Below, piece by piece: positions 42,403 to 50,767 of a stretch of 64,000 nt of DNA. Both the position numbers and the translations under genes were made by a program. Numbering within the stretch: the first letter of the stretch is position 1; every line of letters begins with the position of its first letter. The DNA is from an uncultured Oscillospiraceae bacterium (GTDB lineage Bacteria; Bacillota; Clostridia; Oscillospirales; Acutalibacteraceae), in NCBI GenBank assembly GCA_902492455.1, contig CABULH010000003.1:186001-250000 (forward strand), given 5' to 3'. The notes under the pieces were generated by a model that was given only the letters and a program-made list of their open reading frames with translations, searched no databases and was not told the origin of the DNA.

Positions 42403-42624
42403 TTATTTTCCAAAGAAGTAAAACAATGCGGCGAACGCCAGTGCCAGTGCGGGAATGTCGCTGTCCAGCAAGAAGTGGGCGCACTTCCCGGCGTGCTCCG
42501 TGCCGCCCTCGCTGCCGAACATGACGATGACGGCCTTGTCCGTCCTGTCAGGGACAGGGTACAGGACGCCGTCCCATGTCTGCTCCGCAATTTTCTGCGG
42601 TTTCATCGTTACGCTGACCGACAT
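42403..42624 (-). pseudogene. Truncated acyl-CoA thioesterase/BAAT C-terminal-like hydrolase
   Basis: 73 aa with a good ribosome site (GGGAGA). The start is as in acyl-CoA thioesterase or bile-acid-CoA N-acyltransferase C-terminal domains: VIVMFGSEGG and CAHFLLDSDIPALALA. The sequence then loses similarity and stops (AFAALFYFFGK). The catalytic Ser/Asp/His region is gone, so this is a fragment cut by the rearrangement at about 42410. It lies 2 bases after the stop of the ATC hydrolase frame. Confidence 0.6.
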
Positions 42625-42626
42625 AT

Positions 42627-43229
42627 TTAATTCTCCCGTCTCAGCCGGAAGTCGCAGAGGTAACCACCCGTTCCCAGTGTCTGGGTGCGGATAAAGCGGA
42701 TGCCCGGCAGGGAGCCATAGGCGTATTCATCGCTTTTGCAGAAAATGTGGGCCAGCTACGGACAGCCCAGCACCGTGCAGAGATCCCAATAGGGGCATTT
42801 GATGATGTTGAACGCCAGTTCACGGCTGCTGTCCGTCAGAAATTCCTGCCCAAAGCCGGACTTCTCCCCGAAGCCGCTTTTCGCACCCTTTGAGAACAGC
42901 TTCAGAAAGACGCCCTTCATACCCGGCAGCGACACAAGCCTTGCATATGTCTTGCCCACCCTGGCGGCCCGCTGGGCCATGCCCTGCTCCATGATCTCCA
43001 TGGCCCGTTCCGGGCAGCTTTCCAGCAGGGCGCGATAGACGGCGATCGCCGGGAAAATGACCCCGTCCGTATGGGCTGCGACCTTCGGCGGCAGATCGGG
43101 ATAAGCCGCCAAAAGCTTTTGATAGCCGCTTCTTGCCTGATCCCAAATGAGGGCAGTCTCCTGCGGCGTGAACTGGCGCTCGATCTCGCTTTGGTATGCG
43201 GCTGCGTATTTGCTCTTGTCCAATTCCAT
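42627..43229 (-). pseudogene. ATC hydrolase-family gene with one in-frame TAG
   Basis: The frame runs from ATG 43229 (AAGGAGG upstream) to TAA 42629-42627, 200 codons, interrupted once by TAG at 42758-42756. The first part (157 aa) and the part after the TAG (LAHIFCKSDEYAYG, TQTLGTGGYLCDF) together match the L-2-amino-thiazoline-4-carboxylate hydrolase family. The intact relative at 57280-57912 reads PELAPIFCESDDVMYG at the same place, so TAG replaces a Glu codon (GAG). Without read-through the conserved C-terminal Cys/Asp region is lost. Active enzymes of the family open the thiazoline ring in cysteine metabolism. Confidence 0.8.
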
Positions 43230-43266
43230 ACATTATACCTCCTTGACCCGGTCTGACGGCTGCGAT

Positions 43267-43764
43267 CTACCGCACCACCACCAGAAGCCCGACGATCAGG
43301 CCGGTGACGGTGCCGTACAGCAGGCCGGGGAACAGCGCCCCCCGCAGATGAAACCACTTCTGGGCATATGCTTTGTCCATGTGCTCGGTGCCCGGCAGGC
43401 GGAACATCCTCAGCCGGGCGAACAGCACCCAATCCAGAAAGAAGGTGTCCCAGGCCAACACCACCACGAACAGGCCTGCGGCGAAGAGAAATCCCTCCCA
43501 AAAGCTCTGCGCTCCCGCGATGACGGCCCCGGCGGTCAGGATGGCGGCAAACAGCAGCAGCGCGGAGGATTTGATCAAAATGGTGCGCTTGCTGGTGGGC
43601 GCTGCCTCGATGCGGGGGTGGGTCTTGAAGTATTCCTCCTGGATCTCCGGCGGATAGTTGTGGATGCCGGCGACCGGATTTTTTATGGTGGGGATCAGCA
43701 CCATCCCGGTGAACAGGGCGATAAAGGCCAGGGCCTCAATAGCAATAATGTTTAAGCTCATCAT
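43267..43764 (-). CDS. Four-helix membrane protein, IPGTE family, member 1
   Basis: 165 aa. Four hydrophobic segments (LNIIAIEALAFIALFTG, SSALLLFAAILTAGAV, LFAAGLFVVVLAWDTFF, LLYGTVTGLIVGLLVV). The loop DTFFLDWVLFARLRMFRLPGTEH matches the corresponding loop of two sister proteins at 44555 and 48503 (IPGTE). Start overlaps the upstream hydrolase stop (ATGA). No known family; possibly a membrane enzyme or carrier working with the adjacent hydrolases. It ends with a natural TAG. Confidence 0.65.
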   Translation of the reverse strand: MMSLNIIAIEALAFIALFTGMVLIPTIKNPVAGIHNYPPEIQEEYFKTHPRIEAAPTSKRTILIKSSALLLFAAILTAGAVIAGAQSFWEGFLFAAGLFVVVLAWDTFFLDWVLFARLRMFRLPGTEHMDKAYAQKWFHLRGALFPGLLYGTVTGLIVGLLVVVR

Positions 43765-44525
43765 GTTTCCTCCGGCCCGGCGGAGCGGGCAAAACGGTCT
43801 GCAAATTCCTTCGGGTGGGTGCAGACCAGCTCTGCGTGGGCCACGCCTGGAATTTCCTCAAATTGCACATCGGAGATGTGGCGCGCCATATATTGAATGT
43901 CCAGCTTCCGCTCTCGCTTTTCCTCGCTGCCGTACCAATAGGCGATGCGAGTATCCAAAGCGGGGAAGGGCGTGGGCATGGTGTAGTTGTCGGTGGAGTC
44001 ATAAGCCCGCCAAATGCCCCGCACCGGCATGTGCCGCAAAAGCCGGAACATCTCATCCACCATCTCAGGCGCGTAGCGGCCGGGCGGGAATGCCAGAGCC
44101 AGCAGCCGCCGGCTGCTGCGCCCCAGCAGGGTCATGACCAGATCCTTAAGCAGGATGAAACGGGTCACGAGCCATGGCAATTCATAGGGGGTGATACCGC
44201 CGTCGATAACGGCATACTGAAAGTGGACGCGGTTGTCCGCCAGCATTCGCAGGGCCAGCGCCCCGCCCATGGACAGGCCATAGACACAGAATACGTCGCG
44301 AAAACGCCGGCCCAGCAGCTCGTCCTCCAGCCGGGCGGCGATCTCCTCGACGGAGGTAAACTCGCTGCCGTCCGCCTGGTCGTGGCCGGGCACGGTGACG
44401 GCGAGGACATGGAAATTCCTCGCCAAAAGCCCGATACTGGGCCAAAACATCCGCCAGGACATGGCTAGGCCGTGGATCATGACGACAATCTGTTTGTTTT
44501 CACAGCCAAATTCGTCGATGCGCAT
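43761..44525 (-). CDS. Alpha/beta hydrolase, sister 1
   Basis: 254 aa. VVMIHGLAMSW (oxyanion loop), the nucleophile elbow YGLSMGG near residue 88, and GVAHAELVCTHP near the end with the catalytic His. Fits an esterase/lipase-type alpha/beta hydrolase. Its sister at 45066-45833 has the same order beside another IPGTE membrane protein, which indicates a duplicated hydrolase-membrane protein unit. Substrate unknown. Confidence 0.85.
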   Translation of the reverse strand: MRIDEFGCENKQIVVMIHGLAMSWRMFWPSIGLLARNFHVLAVTVPGHDQADGSEFTSVEEIAARLEDELLGRRFRDVFCVYGLSMGGALALRMLADNRVHFQYAVIDGGITPYELPWLVTRFILLKDLVMTLLGRSSRRLLALAFPPGRYAPEMVDEMFRLLRHMPVRGIWRAYDSTDNYTMPTPFPALDTRIAYWYGSEEKRERKLDIQYMARHISDVQFEEIPGVAHAELVCTHPKEFADRFARSAGPEET

Positions 44526-44554
44526 CTTTCATCCCCATTTCTGTGAGTACCGTT

Positions 44555-45052
44555 TTACCTGACCCAGACGCCGACCCCTGCGCAGATAAGACCCACCAGA
44601 GGGCAAATGACCAGTGGCCACAGCACCCAATGCTCCGGGATAGCCAATGTCAGCATCCATTTCTTTGTGTTCCAGGCCTCGCAGTGCTCCGTGCCGGGGA
44701 TCATGATGCGCGCTTTCATCCTGGAACGGAACAGAAAGTCCAGACCGAAAAAATCTCCCAGATCAATAAACATCATCTCTATGTACGCCGTCCAGAACAG
44801 GTTCCAAAAGCCATTTATACCGGCAAAGTACGAGCTGAGGATGGCATAGACGATGAGCAGGATGTACAGTGGATAAATGGTCAGCACCAGGGTTTTGACC
44901 TCCCGCTTTGTCCTTTTCGGCGCTGCCTTCCGGATCTCAGGGGGCAGCATCTGGGAAAAGGAGCCGGGGCAGTTCAGCCAGGCGAGAGCGATAACAGAGT
45001 TGAACACTGCGCACATCACGGCGCCGTCTAATATGGTCCTGGGCCAATTCAT
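44555..45052 (-). CDS. Four-helix membrane protein, IPGTE family, member 2
   Basis: 165 aa starting MNWPRTILDGAVMCAVFN (AGGAGG upstream). Four membrane segments; the loop FIDLGDFFGLDFLFRSRMKA precedes RIMIPGTEHCEAW. Clear paralogue of 48503-48997 (MNWTRLILDALVMAAVFN...IVIPGTEGH) and a more distant one of 43267-43764. Function unknown. Confidence 0.65.
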   Translation of the reverse strand: MNWPRTILDGAVMCAVFNSVIALAWLNCPGSFSQMLPPEIRKAAPKRTKREVKTLVLTIYPLYILLIVYAILSSYFAGINGFWNLFWTAYIEMMFIDLGDFFGLDFLFRSRMKARIMIPGTEHCEAWNTKKWMLTLAIPEHWVLWPLVICPLVGLICAGVGVWVR

Positions 45053-45065
45053 ATGGGAACGCCTC

Positions 45066-45833
45066 CTATTTTGTGTCCGGGGACAGGGTCTGGGTCAGCA
45101 GCTCCGCAAACAGCTGCGGCTTGAGGGTGGCCAGCCCTCCGTGTCCAAGGCCGGGGATCTTTTGGAAGGTACAGCCGGGAACATTCTCTTTGATGTACCG
45201 GATGTCCCACTTGCGGGCCTTTTCCTCGTGCTCGGCGTACCAGTAATGCAGTTGGCTCTCCAGCTTCGGTACGGGCTTCGGCATTTTATAATTGTTGCAG
45301 GAGTCAAAGGTGCGCCAGAGGGTCCTGCAGCTGCAATGGCGCAGGACTTCCGCAATATACTTCATATCCTCCGGGGAGTAATCGTCAGTAGAGAACGCCT
45401 TGGCGATGAGTCTTTCCCCGCCCAGCTTGCCTATGGCCAGCAGGGCAAAATCCCGCAGCAGGATCAGCCGGGTCAATAGCCACGGCAGCTGATAAGGGGT
45501 GATGGCCCCGTCCAGGATGGTGTGGTCTATCCTGACCCGCCCATCAACCGCCATCCGCAGGGCGATGGAGCCGCCCATGGAGCAGCCGTAGGTGGCCTTG
45601 AGCCGTGGGCAGCCGTGTCCCAGACACCACGCGGCGAGCTTTTCCGCGATCCCCTCTACGCTTGTGAAGTCGCCCGGCTGCTCGAAATCGTAACCCGGCA
45701 GGGCCGGGACGATCAGATGGTATCGATCCTCCAGCAGGGGGATCACATACTCAAAGTAATCCCACTTGACCACAGACGGATGGATGAGCAGCATAGCGTC
45801 CTTGTTCTCTTTCCCGAATTCATGGACCGTCAT
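45066..45833 (-). CDS. Alpha/beta hydrolase, sister 2
   Basis: 255 aa. LLIHPSVVKWDYF at the oxyanion position, nucleophile elbow YGCSMGG, and ILDGAITPYQLPWLLTRLILLRDF, which parallels VIDGGITPYELPWLVTRFILLKDL in sister 1; GLGHGGLATLKP carries the His. It ends with TAG that is part of the AGGAGG site for the next gene, so this TAG must act as a stop. Substrate unknown. Confidence 0.85.
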   Translation of the reverse strand: MTVHEFGKENKDAMLLIHPSVVKWDYFEYVIPLLEDRYHLIVPALPGYDFEQPGDFTSVEGIAEKLAAWCLGHGCPRLKATYGCSMGGSIALRMAVDGRVRIDHTILDGAITPYQLPWLLTRLILLRDFALLAIGKLGGERLIAKAFSTDDYSPEDMKYIAEVLRHCSCRTLWRTFDSCNNYKMPKPVPKLESQLHYWYAEHEEKARKWDIRYIKENVPGCTFQKIPGLGHGGLATLKPQLFAELLTQTLSPDTK

Positions 45834-46446
45834 GGCCGTTCTCCCTTGCGACTAAAATGCATTCGTACAGCGGGCAGCCCTTTACGAACTGCGCGCGCTC
45901 CACCTGATAGCCATAGGCCTGCACAAATGCGGCAAGCTCCGCCGCCGTCCATTTATGAAAGGTGCGGAAACCCGCCTTTTCAGCGATCCAGATGGGAAAT
46001 CTGCTGTAGCCAGGCTCGTAGACAAAGGTGGGCGCGACGAGCAGCCCGCCCGCCTTCAGCACCCGGCGGATCTCAGCCAATGCGGCTTCGGGCTCGGGCA
46101 TGATGTGCAGCGCATTGGCAATGATAACGGCGTCAAAGGCGCTGTCGGGGAAAGGCAAAGCCGTGGCATCCGCCACCTGATAGGACACATTAGCGGCGGA
46201 GAAATGTTTCTGCGCCGCCGCCACCATATTGGGCGCATAGTCGGTGGCAATCCATTCCCTGACGTTGCCCGACAGCCTGCGGGTCATCTGGGCCGTACCG
46301 CAGGCCAACTCCAGCGCCCTCATCTCGCTTGTGAGGACAGGTTTGATTTGCTCTGCAATGGCGTCATAGGCGCTCTCGTTGCGTTTCATGAACAATGCAT
46401 AGATCCTTGCGAAACGATCCCAAAACGTTTGATTGACCTTGCTCAC
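45820..46446 (-). CDS. Class I SAM-dependent methyltransferase
   Basis: 208 aa from GTG at 46446 behind a G-rich site. Motif I ALELACGTAQMT, motif II-like ATDYAPNM, ADATALPFPDSAFDAVIIANALH, and LKAGGLLVAPTF. A Rossmann methyltransferase of the UbiE/type-11 kind; substrate unknown. It overlaps the next gene by 14 bases. Confidence 0.88.
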   Translation of the reverse strand: MSKVNQTFWDRFARIYALFMKRNESAYDAIAEQIKPVLTSEMRALELACGTAQMTRRLSGNVREWIATDYAPNMVAAAQKHFSAANVSYQVADATALPFPDSAFDAVIIANALHIMPEPEAALAEIRRVLKAGGLLVAPTFVYEPGYSRFPIWIAEKAGFRTFHKWTAAELAAFVQAYGYQVERAQFVKGCPLYECILVARENGHDGP

Positions 46447-46483
46447 AGTTTAGTATCCCCCCCCTCGTTTACATGACCGTCCC

Positions 46484-47389
46484 TCAGCGGGGCATATAGC
46501 TGTGCATCTGCTCCTGCGCCGCCTTGCCCTCGGGGAAGATATCCAGCATCGCGTAGCAGTGGCACATCCCTTCGCCAACGACCACGGTATATTCGACCCC
46601 CGCCTTTTTGCAAGATTCCAGATAATAGGGCGCTTCGGCGTACAGCACCTCGTCGCTACCCCACCAGAAGTGGATGGGCGGCATTCCCGTGAAGTCGGCG
46701 GTGCAGGGGTATTGCAGGTATTCCGGTATCGTCCGCCCGCCGGAGAGGACCGTTTTCATCAGTTCCATAAAGGCGGGATCGATCATGATGTCCCGCCTGC
46801 CCAACCGCTCCATCTCGCGCTTTTCTTCCTCGCAGTGGGGCACGCCGCCGGGGGATGAGGCCAGAATGCAGGCGGGGTTTGGCATGGGTTTATCTTGGCG
46901 CAAATTGTGCAGACAGGTGCAGACGGCGAGGGAGGCCCCGGAGGAAAAGCCGCAAAAAACGATGTTTTCGGCTTTGTACTCTCTCAGCATCAAGCGGTAG
47001 GTCTCCAGTACCATATCCACCGCATCCTTGATATTGTACTTGGGGCACAGGGGATACCAGGGCATCCACACGTCCAGCTGGCAGGGGAAAGCCAGCTTGC
47101 AGGCCGCCTTACGGTCGCCTGCGTCCGGGCCGATGACCATGCCGCCGCCGAACAGAAACAGCATGGCCTTGTCCCGCTGCGTTCCCGGCTGCCGGATCTT
47201 CAGGCAGTGGCCGCGTTCGCCCACCCGGACGTCTGTGTAAACGTGCTTTTTGTCCGTGGGCACGGCAAAGCCCCGCTTGGCGTTGAGCTGCGCCGCCTTG
47301 GCGAACAGCTTCTCCTGCGGCAGGCCAAACATCCTTTTTATGCCGGAAAGCTTATAAACGGTTTTTAAGATCTTGAATCGAACGCTCAT
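46484..47389 (-). CDS. Esterase/steryl acetyl hydrolase-like alpha/beta hydrolase
   Basis: 301 aa; ATG at 47389 preferred over 47419 because GGGAGG stands just upstream. FLFGGGMVIGPDAGD replaces the HGGG oxyanion motif, the nucleophile is in CGFSSGASL, and the end GEGMCHCYAML supplies the His. Resembles hormone-sensitive lipase-type acetyl hydrolases. Substrate unknown; sterol- or lipid-like substrates are plausible. Confidence 0.8.
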   Translation of the reverse strand: MSVRFKILKTVYKLSGIKRMFGLPQEKLFAKAAQLNAKRGFAVPTDKKHVYTDVRVGERGHCLKIRQPGTQRDKAMLFLFGGGMVIGPDAGDRKAACKLAFPCQLDVWMPWYPLCPKYNIKDAVDMVLETYRLMLREYKAENIVFCGFSSGASLAVCTCLHNLRQDKPMPNPACILASSPGGVPHCEEEKREMERLGRRDIMIDPAFMELMKTVLSGGRTIPEYLQYPCTADFTGMPPIHFWWGSDEVLYAEAPYYLESCKKAGVEYTVVVGEGMCHCYAMLDIFPEGKAAQEQMHSYMPR

Positions 47390-47415
47390 CTTTTCCTCCC
47401 GTTTTGCCGTTTTGT

Positions 47416-47664
47416 TCATCGGCCGAACAATCCCTTTTTCTCGTAAGGCTTTGTCTGTACCGACAGCACCCGGTAGCCGGTGGGCGCCAGCGCCTCCCGC
47501 AGGGTTGTCTCGTCGATCGCGTTTTCAGACAAAATAACCGCCTCCCCTTTCCTGTGGGAAGAGGTCACTTTTTGAACGGGAAACGCCTTGCGGATAGCCT
47601 CATTCACATGGCTCTCACACATGCCGCAGGCCATACCGTCGATTTTGACTGTGATTTTCTGCAT
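47416..47664 (-). CDS. Heavy-metal-associated (HMA) domain protein
   Basis: 82 aa: MQKITVKIDGMACGMCESHV holds the MxCxxC copper-type site with the following HVNEAIRKAF helix; a C-terminal tail ends KKGLFGR. Similar to CopZ-like metallochaperones. No P-type ATPase is nearby, so it may deliver or sense metal for the surrounding pathway. Coupled by ATGA overlap to the following frame. Confidence 0.85.
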   Translation of the reverse strand: MQKITVKIDGMACGMCESHVNEAIRKAFPVQKVTSSHRKGEAVILSENAIDETTLREALAPTGYRVLSVQTKPYEKKGLFGR

Positions 47665-47678
47665 TTTTATCGCCCTTT

Positions 47679-48470
47679 CTATTTTTTACCTATCAGCAGC
47701 GTGGAACCGTGGAGCATGAGCCGCTTCGCCTCTTTCCCGCTCATGAACAGTCCCTTTGTGGTGTCGATCAGCTCGACCCGCTCGTATCCCTCGGCTTTCA
47801 GCCGCGCCAAAAAGGCCTCCATATCCCCATATCGCCGGGGTGACATGAGATCGTGAATGGCAAAGCAGCCGCCCTTTTTCAGCACCCGCAGGCTCTCCAG
47901 AAGAAGCTTCTGCTTGTCGGTGCCGGTGATGTTGTGATAGACATAGTTGCTGGTCACGGCATCGAAATATCCGTCGGGAAAGTCCAGCTTCACTGCATCG
48001 CCCTGCCGGAAGCTGACATTTTCCACTCCCTCCGCTTTTGCGTTTTCTTCGCATAAGGGCTTGTTGAAAGAGGCGTAATCCTTCCCCCAGCGGTCAAGGC
48101 CGATCATGGCGCCCTGAGGGTTTGCCTTAGCGCAGGCAATGGTCAGCGCACCGCTGCCGCAGCCCACGTCCAGCCCACGCCCTCCGGCGGGGAGCGAGAT
48201 GTGCGCTGCCGTACCCTCGATAATCTGCCGGGAAAGCTGGCGCTTGCCGCCATAGGAGAAGGCTCGATACGCCGTTACGCTCCACCCGGTATATGCAAAG
48301 CATACGCACAGCGCGGCGGTCAGCACGATCATGACAGGGACGCGCGGGGGCCAGGTGGAGGGCACAAGTGCGCAGACGCACAGCAGCCCGGCCAACAGCA
48401 GGGTCGTACAGGCTGTTAAAGCCACGACCATTTCCTTCGGCACCCAGTTTTTGTAATCCGTTTTTTTCAT
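47679..48470 (-). CDS. Membrane-anchored class I SAM-dependent methyltransferase
   Basis: 263 aa. Two N-terminal membrane segments (MVVALTACTTLLLAGLLCVC and VMIVLTAALCVCFAYT) precede a methyltransferase domain with GLDVGCGSGALTIA, GLDRWGKDY, GDAVKLDFPDGYFDAV and LKKGGCFAIHDL. Membrane tethering suggests a lipophilic substrate. It ends with a natural TAG. Confidence 0.85.
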   Translation of the reverse strand: MKKTDYKNWVPKEMVVALTACTTLLLAGLLCVCALVPSTWPPRVPVMIVLTAALCVCFAYTGWSVTAYRAFSYGGKRQLSRQIIEGTAAHISLPAGGRGLDVGCGSGALTIACAKANPQGAMIGLDRWGKDYASFNKPLCEENAKAEGVENVSFRQGDAVKLDFPDGYFDAVTSNYVYHNITGTDKQKLLLESLRVLKKGGCFAIHDLMSPRRYGDMEAFLARLKAEGYERVELIDTTKGLFMSGKEAKRLMLHGSTLLIGKK

Positions 48471-48502
48471 TTATGTTTCTCCTTGTGATTTCGTAACGAT
48501 GC

Positions 48503-48997
48503 TCACCCAATCAGCCAGCCCGCGCCTGCCTGTATCAGCGCCAGCAGCGGCGCCAGCACCAGCGGCCACAGAAGCAGATGCTCCGGCAGCGCCAGTTTCC
48601 TCATCCAGTTTTTGAATTCATAATCCGGATGCCCCTCGGTGCCGGGGATCACGATCCGCGTGCCCCACTTTTTCATCAGCAGGATGTCCAGCAGAAAAAA
48701 GTCTGAGAGACTGACGATCAGCCACTCAAGATAGAAGGTGAAAAACAGATTCCAAAATCCCTCCACTCCAGCAGAAAGGGCGCTTGCCGTAGAATAGGCC
48801 GTCAGCGCCAGCATACCGAAAATCATCCCTTTATGGTAAAGGCGCTTTTCCCGTGCCGCCGGCGGCGCGATCTCCCGGATGCTTTTGGGATAGCCGGGCA
48901 AGATCAGCCGCGGGTCGTAGGCCATGGCCGCCATAGCGGCCAGGTTAAAAACCGCCGCCATGACCAGGGCGTCCAGAATCAGCCTCGTCCAGTTCAT
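48503..48997 (-). CDS. Four-helix membrane protein, IPGTE family, member 3
   Basis: 164 aa starting MNWTRLILDALVMAAVFN (AAAGGAG upstream). Four membrane segments; SLSDFFLLDILLMKKWGT precedes RIVIPGTEGH. Closest to member 2. In this cluster the family is always next to a hydrolase or methyltransferase gene. Function unknown. Confidence 0.65.
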   Translation of the reverse strand: MNWTRLILDALVMAAVFNLAAMAAMAYDPRLILPGYPKSIREIAPPAAREKRLYHKGMIFGMLALTAYSTASALSAGVEGFWNLFFTFYLEWLIVSLSDFFLLDILLMKKWGTRIVIPGTEGHPDYEFKNWMRKLALPEHLLLWPLVLAPLLALIQAGAGWLIG

Positions 48998-49057
48998 TTG
49001 TTTTTTCTCCTTTTTAGGCTGCGGCTGCCGGTTTTGCAGGCGCAGGGTCTATCCTCG

Positions 49058-49738
49058 CTATTTTCTGCAGGAAAAGCAGGCCATCGATCCCACGGTTTCC
49101 GCCTGCGTTTCGGCGTACAGGCTGCTCAGCCGCGCCCGCAGGCTGTACGCCGTCTCATAGGGCGGGGTGAACCAGCCCTTGGGCGTATAGAGCCTCTTTA
49201 TAAACCAGTCGGTGCGCCGGTGCTCGCCCCGGACATAGAAACAGCCGCAGAAGATCCCGCCCGGCTTTAAGACCCGGCAGGTCTCCCGGTAGGCGGCCTC
49301 CTTATCCGGGAAGGCGTGAAAGCCGTTGAGTGTGAGAACGATATCGAAGGCCCCGTCCTCAAAGGGCAGCGCCCCCACGTCGCCCTACCGGAAGCGGACA
49401 TGGCGCAGCCCCATGCCCGCCGCTCGCCGCTCGGCCCGGACCATCATGTCCGCCGAGTAGTCCAGGCAGGTGATCTCCGCCCGCGGCAACATTTGATACA
49501 CCGGCATGGTCAGCACGCCGGTGCCCACCGGCACCTCCTGCAAACTGCCCGAAAAGCCCTCCGGGATGGGGGCGAGAGCCTTTTCCAGATAACGGGCGTT
49601 CTTCTCCCGGCCCATGTTCCACACAAGGCCGCACACCAACCGCCCCGGCAGGGTGGAGCAGGTGATCATCCCGTCATAGAAGGTGGCCTCGCCGCCCAAG
49701 GAGCGGTAGGCGGTCTGGATGCTCTTCTTTCTATCCAT
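49058..49738 (-). pseudogene. SAM-dependent methyltransferase with one in-frame TAG
   Basis: From ATG 49738 (GGAGAGGG upstream) to TAG 49060-49058 the frame has 226 codons with an internal TAG at codon 118 (49387-49385). Before it: LQEVPVGTGVLTMPVYQ and CLDYSADMMV; after it: GDVGALPFEDGAFDIVLTLNG and LKPGGIFCGC. The interrupted site reads HVRFR-TAG-GDVGALPF; methyltransferases usually have Gln there, so CAG to TAG is likely. The same frame is open into the upstream ketopantoate reductase-like gene. Confidence 0.8.
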
Positions 49739-50767
49739 GGTTGTTTCCCTCTCCTTGCAGCTTCTATTGACGGCAAAAACGCCGACGGTATTTTTGCCGT
49801 CGTACAGCCGGTGCAGCGCCGCCCAGGCGGGCGTTGCGCGGCGACGGGCCTCAAAGGCGGGCATGGGAAAATCCGCCGCCTGTGCCCTTAGTTCCATAAA
49901 AGCGCCGTCCAGCCCCTCCAGCTCCGTCACGGCGTGACGAGCGTGATCTGACGCCGCCAGTTCTCCCACAGCAGTCTTTGCCATGATGAACAACAGTGCG
50001 GACATCATCCGGCGCTTTGTCCCGGGCCGGTAATATTGCTCGCTGCCTTCGGGCAGTACGGGAACGCCCAGCCTTTTCAGCATGGCGCAGGCCTCGCCCG
50101 CCGCGTCCAGCGTCAGGCGACGCTGGGCCCGGGTGGCTTTGCGCAGGTCGCAGCCCACGGCGTAGCAAACATAGACCACCGGCAAGATCAGCGTCAGGTG
50201 GGTCTTATGCCAGCCGTCCATGTCCGGCATCCAAGTGAGTCGATATTTTGTGCCGGAGAATAGCGAAGCGATTTTTTCCTTACTTGTCTTGTCCGCTTCA
50301 CTGTGCAGGCCACCGATGCTCATGGAGCCGCCGCCAAAGCGCACACAGTGGACGACGCCGCCCTCCCGCTGCCCGGCGGTGCCCTGAAAGCCGAAAAGCA
50401 CGATCTTGGGCGTTTTGGTCTTTTCGAGGATATGCCACTCCATCTCCGGGGCAGACACATTGTTGCCCACCAGCACCACCAACGGGGCATCGAGGGCGGC
50501 CAACTCATCCAGCACCATCCATAGCTGCTGATGCTGCATTACCGCGAATACAACATTATACTGTGCGCCTGAATCCGGTGTGCCGATCACAGCGGGACGA
50601 TCCACCGTCGTCTTCCTTTGCAGGCGGTGCCGTATGACAAGGCCGTCTTTTTCAAGCGCGTCCTTCCATGCACCCCGGGCCAGCAGCGTCACCTCGTTGC
50701 CCGCCGCGCACAGCACATGGGCCAGATAGCAGCCGATGACCCCGGCGCCGTAGACCAGCACCTACAT
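49739..50767 (-). pseudogene. Ketopantoate reductase-like (PanE/ApbA) gene, second codon TAG
   Basis: An AGGAGG site precedes ATG 50767-50765, but the next codon is TAG (50764-50762); the frame then continues VLVYGAGVIGCYLAH, the NAD(P) loop of PanE/ApbA enzymes that normally start MK(I/V)LVYGAGVIG. A GTG at 50761 could serve as start but is about 15 bases from the ribosome site. Substrate-domain features follow (HKTHLTLILPVVYV). No stop separates it from the methyltransferase, so the two read as one frame. Likely inactive or poorly expressed. Confidence 0.75.

Noticed and set aside
42627..50767. General TAG recoding (for example TAG read as an amino acid throughout)
   Set aside because: TAG also acts as an ordinary terminal stop in the same cluster (ends at 43267, 45066, 47679, 49058), and at 45066 it overlaps the next gene's AGGAGG site. 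The three expected residues (Glu, Gln, Lys) differ, so one recoded meaning does not fit.
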